A DNA stretch of 64,000 nucleotides from Candidatus Margulisiibacteriota bacterium. Lineage in GTDB: Bacteria; Margulisbacteria; WOR-1; O2-12-FULL-45-9; XYB2-FULL-48-7. The notes beneath the pieces are model-generated. The model was not told where the DNA came from and ran no database searches. It worked only from the letters and a program-made list of their open reading frames with translations. Shown piece after piece: positions 59,953 to 64,000 of this stretch; the stretch's first letter is position 1, and each line of letters opens with the position of its first letter. Position numbers and translations under genes: made by a program. Location of the stretch: assembly GCA_025453605.1 (NCBI GenBank), contig JALOPZ010000001.1, forward strand, positions 62,001 through 126,000, given 5' to 3'.

Positions 59953-60144
59953 TTACTTGTCCCCCTTTTGCTTGATGATCGTCAGGACCCGGGCGATAGC
60001 GCGCCGGACTTCCCTGATCTTGAGCAGGTTCTTGAGCTGCTGATTAGCCCGCTGGATCCGCAGGGTCAGCAATTCGCGCCGCAATTCCGCCGCTTTTTTC
60101 TGCAGCTCGGCAACCGTCAATTCTCTTAATTCCGTTGTTTTCAT
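59953..60144 (-). CDS. rpmC: Ribosomal protein L29
   Basis: A 63-residue helical hairpin protein at the exit tunnel: [52 protein letters not shown]. It overlaps rplP by 4 bp (ATGA). Confidence 0.95.
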   Translation of the reverse strand: MKTTELRELTVAELQKKAAELRRELLTLRIQRANQQLKNLLKIREVRRAIARVLTIIKQKGDK

Positions 60145-60551
60145 CCCTTGGTCACCAGCCTGGTCGCCACCGGCAGCTTGTAGGCCGCTAAACGGAGCGC
60201 TTCCTTGGCTTCTTCCGGCGTCACTCCGGCCACTTCGAAAATGATGTGGCCGCGCTTGACCGGCGCTTCAAAACGGACCGGGGCCCCTTTACCGCCACCC
60301 ATCCGGGTCTCGGCCGGCCGGGCACTGACGATCTTATCGGCAAAAACCCGCAGCCAGATCTTGCCGCCGCGCTTAAAGTAGTGCGCCAGCGTTTTGCGGG
60401 CCGATTCGATCTGATTGACGGTCAGCCGCCCGACATCGAGCGATTGCAGACCGTATTCGCCGAACATGACCGACGCGCCGCGACAGGCGACGCCCCGAAC
60501 CCGGCGGCGCTGATGCTTACGGAATTTAGTTTTAGCTGGTACGAGGACCAC
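60141..60551 (-). CDS. rplP: Ribosomal protein L16
   Basis: 50S protein positioning A-site tRNA, 136 residues: [58 protein letters not shown] and [28 protein letters not shown] start at 60551, within the rpsC tail (20-bp overlap), behind AAGGAGAAGGTGA. Confidence 0.95.
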   Translation of the reverse strand: MVLVPAKTKFRKHQRRRVRGVACRGASVMFGEYGLQSLDVGRLTVNQIESARKTLAHYFKRGGKIWLRVFADKIVSARPAETRMGGGKGAPVRFEAPVKRGHIIFEVAGVTPEEAKEALRLAAYKLPVATRLVTKG

Positions 60552-61230
60552 TGGTCACCTTCTCCTTGTCCCGAGCTCCGTCGGGGGACTTTGCCTTCGC
60601 CTGCGGGAGGACATCTCCCTTGTAGACCCAGCATTTAACGCCGATCTTGCCGTAGAGGGTCATCGCTTCGGCAAAACCGTACTGGATGTTGGCCCGCAGC
60701 GTGTGCAGCGGCACCCGGCCCATCCGGTACCATTCGCTCCGGGCGATCTCAGCGCCGTTGAGCCGGCCGCCGACCATCACCTTAACGCCTTTAGCGCCGG
60801 CGCGCAGCGCCCGGGAAACGGTCTGTTTCATCGCCCGGCGGGTCGAGATGCGCCGCTCCAGCTGACCGGCAATGTTCTCTGCCAGGAGCGTGGCATTGGC
60901 TTCCGCCATCTTCTCTTCGTGAACGTTAAGCTGGACCTGCTTGCCGAAACGGGAAACCAGATCGTCGCGGATCGCCGCGACCTCTTTCCCCCCCTTGCCG
61001 ATGATCAGACCGGGCTTGGCGGTGTACAGGTCGATCTCGATCTGGTTCGCCTTGCGGCTGATCTTGATCTGCGAGATGCCGGCCTTGTACAGAGTGTTTT
61101 TCAGGAATTGGCGGATCCGGACATCTTCGGCCAGCAGTTTGCCGAATTCCTGGTCACTGGCGTACCAGAAGCTGTCCCACCCTTCAATGATCCCGAGCCG
61201 AAAGCCGCGGGGATTTACTTTTTGGCCCAT
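60532..61230 (-). CDS. rpsC: Ribosomal protein S3
   Basis: mRNA-entry helicase-side protein, 232 residues: [29 protein letters not shown], the KH domain [20 protein letters not shown] and [46 protein letters not shown]. The last 25 residues are an unconserved Lys/Ser/Gly tail partly encoded by a hairpin repeat (60568-60589). Confidence 0.96.
   Translation of the reverse strand: MGQKVNPRGFRLGIIEGWDSFWYASDQEFGKLLAEDVRIRQFLKNTLYKAGISQIKISRKANQIEIDLYTAKPGLIIGKGGKEVAAIRDDLVSRFGKQVQLNVHEEKMAEANATLLAENIAGQLERRISTRRAMKQTVSRALRAGAKGVKVMVGGRLNGAEIARSEWYRMGRVPLHTLRANIQYGFAEAMTLYGKIGVKCWVYKGDVLPQAKAKSPDGARDKEKVTSGPRTS
60551..60589. repeat. Hairpin-plus-RBS repeat in the rpsC tail
   Basis: TCCCGAGCTCCGTCGGGGGA (60569-60588) with flanking G/C is a hairpin; on the minus strand it is followed by AAGGAGAAGGTGA, the rplP ribosome-binding site. 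It aligns base for base with the element before rpsH over about 35 positions. Confidence 0.55.
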
Positions 61231-61233
61231 TAC

Positions 61234-61569
61234 TTATTTCTCCTCCAGACAGATCGTGACGTGCGACGTCCGTTTCTTGATCGGGAACGCCCGGCCGCGC
61301 GCCCGCGGCTGGAACCGTTTCATGATGATCCCTTTGTTGGCGTAGCACTCGCTGACCACCAGCTTGGTCTCATCCATTTTATTGTTCGTCTTGGCGTTGG
61401 CGATCGCCGATTTGAGCACTTTCTCGATGATCCGGGCCCCCTTCTGAGGCATGAACCGGAGCATGGTCAGCGCCTCGACCGCCGGCCGGCCGCGCACCAC
61501 TTCCAGCACCCGCGAGATCTTGCGGTCGCCGCTTTTCACCCATTTAACTCTCGCTTTGACGGTCGTCAT
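61234..61569 (-). CDS. rplV: Ribosomal protein L22
   Basis: Exit-tunnel protein, 111 residues: [57 protein letters not shown], then the extended hairpin tip [25 protein letters not shown]. Overlaps rpsS by 4 bp. Confidence 0.97.
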   Translation of the reverse strand: MTTVKARVKWVKSGDRKISRVLEVVRGRPAVEALTMLRFMPQKGARIIEKVLKSAIANAKTNNKMDETKLVVSECYANKGIIMKRFQPRARGRAFPIKKRTSHVTICLEEK

Positions 61570-61850
61570 GTCAGGGTCGTTCCCTTATCGGTCGGCGCGC
61601 TGTGGCCGCGGAAAACCCGCGTGTGGGAAAACTCCCCCAGTTTGTGGCCGACCATGTTCTCCGATACGTAGACCGGGATATGCTTGACCCCGTTATGCAC
61701 CGCGAACGTATGCCCGATGAACTCGGGGATGATGGTGCAGGCGCGCGCCCAGGTCTTGATCAGCTTCTTCTCTTTGCTCATTTCCATCTTCTGCACCTTG
61801 CGGAGCAGCTTTTCGTCAACGTACGGACCTTTTTTGACTGAACGTCCCAT
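61566..61850 (-). CDS. rpsS: Ribosomal protein S19
   Basis: 30S head protein, 94 residues: [74 protein letters not shown]. Start ATG 61850 overlaps the rplB stop (TAATG). Confidence 0.97.
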   Translation of the reverse strand: MGRSVKKGPYVDEKLLRKVQKMEMSKEKKLIKTWARACTIIPEFIGHTFAVHNGVKHIPVYVSENMVGHKLGEFSHTRVFRGHSAPTDKGTTLT

Positions 61851-62677
61851 TATTTCCTCCTGGTCAGAATAAAGCGCTCGCTCCGCCGCCGCGGCTTGCG
61901 GGTCTTCTTGCCGAGCGAGGGGTTGCCCCACGGATCGACCGGGTGTTTCCGGCCGATGCCTGATTTCCCTTCGCCGCCGCCGAGCGGGTGATCGCAGGGG
62001 TTCATGACCACGCCGCGCACCTCCGGCCGTCGGCCGAGATGCCGTTTTTTACCGGCTTTGCCCATGATCACGTTCTGGGCATCGAGATTGCCAACCTGGC
62101 CAACGGTCGCCCGGCAGTTCAGGTGGACCATCCGCTGCTCGCCCGAGGGGAGCTTAACGATCGCGTAACCGTTCTCCTTGCCGAGCAGGACGAGCCCCGC
62201 GCCGGCCGAACGGGCGATCTGCCCGCCCCGGCCCGGTTCCAATTCCACGTTGTGGACGGTGGTACCGATCGGGATCGAGCGGAGCGGCAGGGCGTTCCCC
62301 GGCTTGATATCAACTTCCACGCCGGACATGACCCGGTCGCCGTCCTTGAGGCCGAGCGGCGCCAGGATGTAGCGCCGTTCCTTGTCCTGGTACTCGAGCA
62401 ACGCGATGCGGCAGTTCCGGTTCGGATCGTACTCGATCCCGATCACCGTCGCCTCCACATCGTCTTTGTTGCGCCGGAAATCGATCAGCCGGTAATGTTT
62501 TTTGTTACCGCCGCCGCGGTGCCGCATCGAGACAAAGCCGCGCCAGTCGCGGCCCGAGGTCTGGGTCTTCTTGGCCAGCAGCTTCTTTTCCGGAAAATTC
62601 TTCGTTATATCCGCGTAGTCGTCGGAGATCCGAAATCTTGTGCCGGGACTGCGGGGATTAAATTGTTTTACGCCCAT
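61850..62677 (-). CDS. rplB: Ribosomal protein L2
   Basis: Peptidyl-transferase-associated 50S protein, 275 residues: [55 protein letters not shown] and [41 protein letters not shown], with the conserved His (DHPLGGG). Full length. Confidence 0.98.
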   Translation of the reverse strand: MGVKQFNPRSPGTRFRISDDYADITKNFPEKKLLAKKTQTSGRDWRGFVSMRHRGGGNKKHYRLIDFRRNKDDVEATVIGIEYDPNRNCRIALLEYQDKERRYILAPLGLKDGDRVMSGVEVDIKPGNALPLRSIPIGTTVHNVELEPGRGGQIARSAGAGLVLLGKENGYAIVKLPSGEQRMVHLNCRATVGQVGNLDAQNVIMGKAGKKRHLGRRPEVRGVVMNPCDHPLGGGEGKSGIGRKHPVDPWGNPSLGKKTRKPRRRSERFILTRRK

Positions 62678-62678
62678 A

Positions 62679-62960
62679 TTATGCTTCCAACTCCTGGATC
62701 TTCTGGCCCTTGGCCAGAGTAACGTAGGCCTTTTTCCAGCCGGCGGTCCGCCCGATCGACCGGCCCATGACCCGGCGCTTGGGCCGGACCAGGCAGGTAC
62801 TGACCCCGATCACTTTGACCTTAAAGCATTTTTCAACCGCCTGCTTGACCGCGACCTTGGTCGCCAGCAGGTTAACGCGAAAAACATAGCAGGCCCCGGT
62901 CCTGGCCCGCAGGCTTTTTTCGGTCAGGAGGGGGGCGATAATTATCTGTTCGTTCTCCAT
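62679..62960 (-). CDS. rplW: Ribosomal protein L23
   Basis: Exit-site docking protein for trigger factor and SRP, 93 residues: IIIAPLLTEKSLRARTGACYVFRVNLLATKVAVKQAVEKCFKVKVIGVST and MGRSIGRTAGWKKAYVTLAKGQKI. Start ATG 62960 shares a base with the rplD stop (TGATG). Confidence 0.96.
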   Translation of the reverse strand: MENEQIIIAPLLTEKSLRARTGACYVFRVNLLATKVAVKQAVEKCFKVKVIGVSTCLVRPKRRVMGRSIGRTAGWKKAYVTLAKGQKIQELEA

Positions 62961-63535
62961 CAGACTAACTGCGCCTCCAGTTTCTTGACCGCCGCCTGAT
63001 CGGCGACGACCCATTCCGCTTTTAAAAGCTCGTAAATGTTCAAGTCCTTGGCCGGCAGGAGCGTGACCCCGGCCAGATTGCGAACCCCCCGAACAAAATC
63101 GGGATTTTCCGCACCCAGCAGGAACAGGACCTTGCCGCTGACGCCCAGTTCCTTGAGGAACTTGGCACCCGCCTTGGTTTTCGGTTCGGTCAGCGCCAGT
63201 TCGGCAACCTTGATCCGTTCTTCCCGGTTAATTTCCGAGAGCGCGATCCGCAAAGCCAGCCGCCGCACTTTGAGCGGCAGCGCGTAGGCGTAGGAACGCG
63301 GCTTGGGCGGAAAAATAACGCCGCCGTGCCGCCAGAGCGGCGACCGGGTGCTGCCGGAGCGGGCGCGGCCGGTCCCCTTCTGGGCCCACGGCTTCTTGCC
63401 GCCGCCGGAGACCTCGGTCCTGGTCTTGGCGCTGTGCGTTCCCTGACGCCGTGACGCCAGGAACCAGCGGAGCGCCTCGTGGACGACTGCTTCGTTCAAT
63501 TTTTCACTAAAAATCTTACCTTCTAATGAGGACAT
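62960..63535 (-). CDS. rplD: Ribosomal protein L4
   Basis: Tunnel-constriction protein, 191 residues: RQGTHSAKTRTEVSGGGKKPWAQKGTGRARSGSTRSPLWRHGGVIFPPKPRSYAY (tunnel loop) and a Rossmann-like globular part ending PAKDLNIYELLKAEWVV. In E. coli it represses the S10 operon; that is not visible here. Overlaps rplC by 20 bp. Confidence 0.97.
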   Translation of the reverse strand: MSSLEGKIFSEKLNEAVVHEALRWFLASRRQGTHSAKTRTEVSGGGKKPWAQKGTGRARSGSTRSPLWRHGGVIFPPKPRSYAYALPLKVRRLALRIALSEINREERIKVAELALTEPKTKAGAKFLKELGVSGKVLFLLGAENPDFVRGVRNLAGVTLLPAKDLNIYELLKAEWVVADQAAVKKLEAQLV

Positions 63536-64000
63536 AATTCCCTTTTTTCCCGGGGACCGCTCCGCGCAGCAGGAGCAGGTTCTTTTCCGGGATCACCTGA
63601 ACCACTGTTAAACTTTTCTGGGTCACCTGGACCGCGCCCATGTGGCCCGGCATCTTCCGGCCCGGCCAGACCCGTCCGGGGGTCGTTCCCGAGCTAGCCG
63701 AACCGATCAGCCGGTGCGACTTCGAGCCGTGCGACATCGGACCGCGGTGAGTATGGAACCGTTTAACGGTCCCCTGATATCCTTTACCGATCGAGCGGCC
63801 GGTAACCTTGACCACGTCACCCGGCTTGAAAATATCGACTTTGATCTCCTGACCGACCGTATAGTCTTCGGTTTTGGCGACCCGGAATTCCCGCTTCTTT
63901 TTACCGAACTGCAGCTGGATCGCCTTGTAGCCCTCTTTCTCCGCGGTCTTGACCTGAGTGACCTGGCACGGGCCGGTCTCCACGACCGTCACGCCGTGCA
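63516..64000 (-). CDS. rplC: Ribosomal protein L3, 5' end outside window
   Basis: The frame is open to the right edge (GVTVVETGPCQVTQVKTAEKEGYKAIQLQFG), so the start codon lies outside; the GTG at 63992 is not the true start. Conserved parts: DVVKVTGRSIGKGYQGTVKRFHTHRGPMSHGSKSHRLIGSASSGTTPGRVWPGRKMPGHMG. First gene of the S10 part of the superoperon in this window. Confidence 0.96.
   Translation of the reverse strand, partial: HGVTVVETGPCQVTQVKTAEKEGYKAIQLQFGKKKREFRVAKTEDYTVGQEIKVDIFKPGDVVKVTGRSIGKGYQGTVKRFHTHRGPMSHGSKSHRLIGSASSGTTPGRVWPGRKMPGHMGAVQVTQKSLTVVQVIPEKNLLLLRGAVPGKKGNYVLIRR

Overview
This 64 kb window (roughly 57% GC by eye) reads as the chromosome of an uncultivated diderm bacterium. 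Two SLH-domain/beta-barrel outer-membrane proteins, an MGDG-synthase-type glycosyltransferase, homospermidine synthase, absence of ribosomal protein L30 and cyanobacteria-like heptanucleotide repeats fit the Cyanobacteria/Margulisbacteria side of the tree; Candidatus Saganbacteria (WOR-1) or a relative is my best guess, but that is inference. Genes are packed very tightly, most on the minus strand, with many TAATG or ATGA start-stop overlaps and several overlapping convergent ends.

Layout. 1-6.1 kb: a minus-strand operon proS, two divergent tandem purF genes, a zinc-ribbon protein, purM, purN (cut by the left edge), with a near-consensus promoter. 6.1-11.2 kb: homospermidine operon (hss, odc), ygiQ carrying an in-frame palindromic repeat, and a Lys-rich EF-Tu-domain-like protein. 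11.2-14 kb: tRNA-Arg, an interrupted tRNA fragment, a LacI regulator and two unknown genes. 14-19 kb: recJ, purD, a membrane TPR glycosyltransferase, rdgB. 19-24 kb: type IV pilus-like operon (response regulator, pilB, pilC, two paralogous four-helix membrane proteins, pilin). 24-33.5 kb: hflX, then an operon joining SLH porins, GT-C glycosyltransferases, birA and the entry genes of aromatic synthesis. 33.5-37 kb: two kinase-less membrane sensors, a histidine kinase and a response regulator. 37-42.6 kb: epimerase, GT4, radical SAM, a MITE, MFS transporter, recO, patatin. 42.7-49.4 kb: EF-G paralogue, serA, truA, unknown genes, class V aminotransferase. 49.4-64 kb: one continuous ribosomal-protein superoperon from rplC (cut by the right edge) to rpsI, including secY, adk, map, infA, rpmJ and rpoA.

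The genes group into purine synthesis (purN, purM, purF x2, purD), polyamine synthesis, serine synthesis (serA plus the aminotransferase), aromatic entry (aroF, aroH), cell-envelope glycosylation and S-layer/porin biogenesis, pilus assembly and translation. The most unusual material lies between and inside the genes. Heptanucleotide tandem repeats are accommodated in frame inside at least five proteins, once as the core of a signal peptide. A double-hairpin repeat sits inside ygiQ, and a MITE-like element appears to supply a ribosome-binding site. Several divergent promoters share or overlap their -35 boxes, often with almost no leader. The strongest candidates for undescribed systems are the paired four-helix membrane proteins made with the pilin and the three-membrane-sensor/one-kinase cluster.
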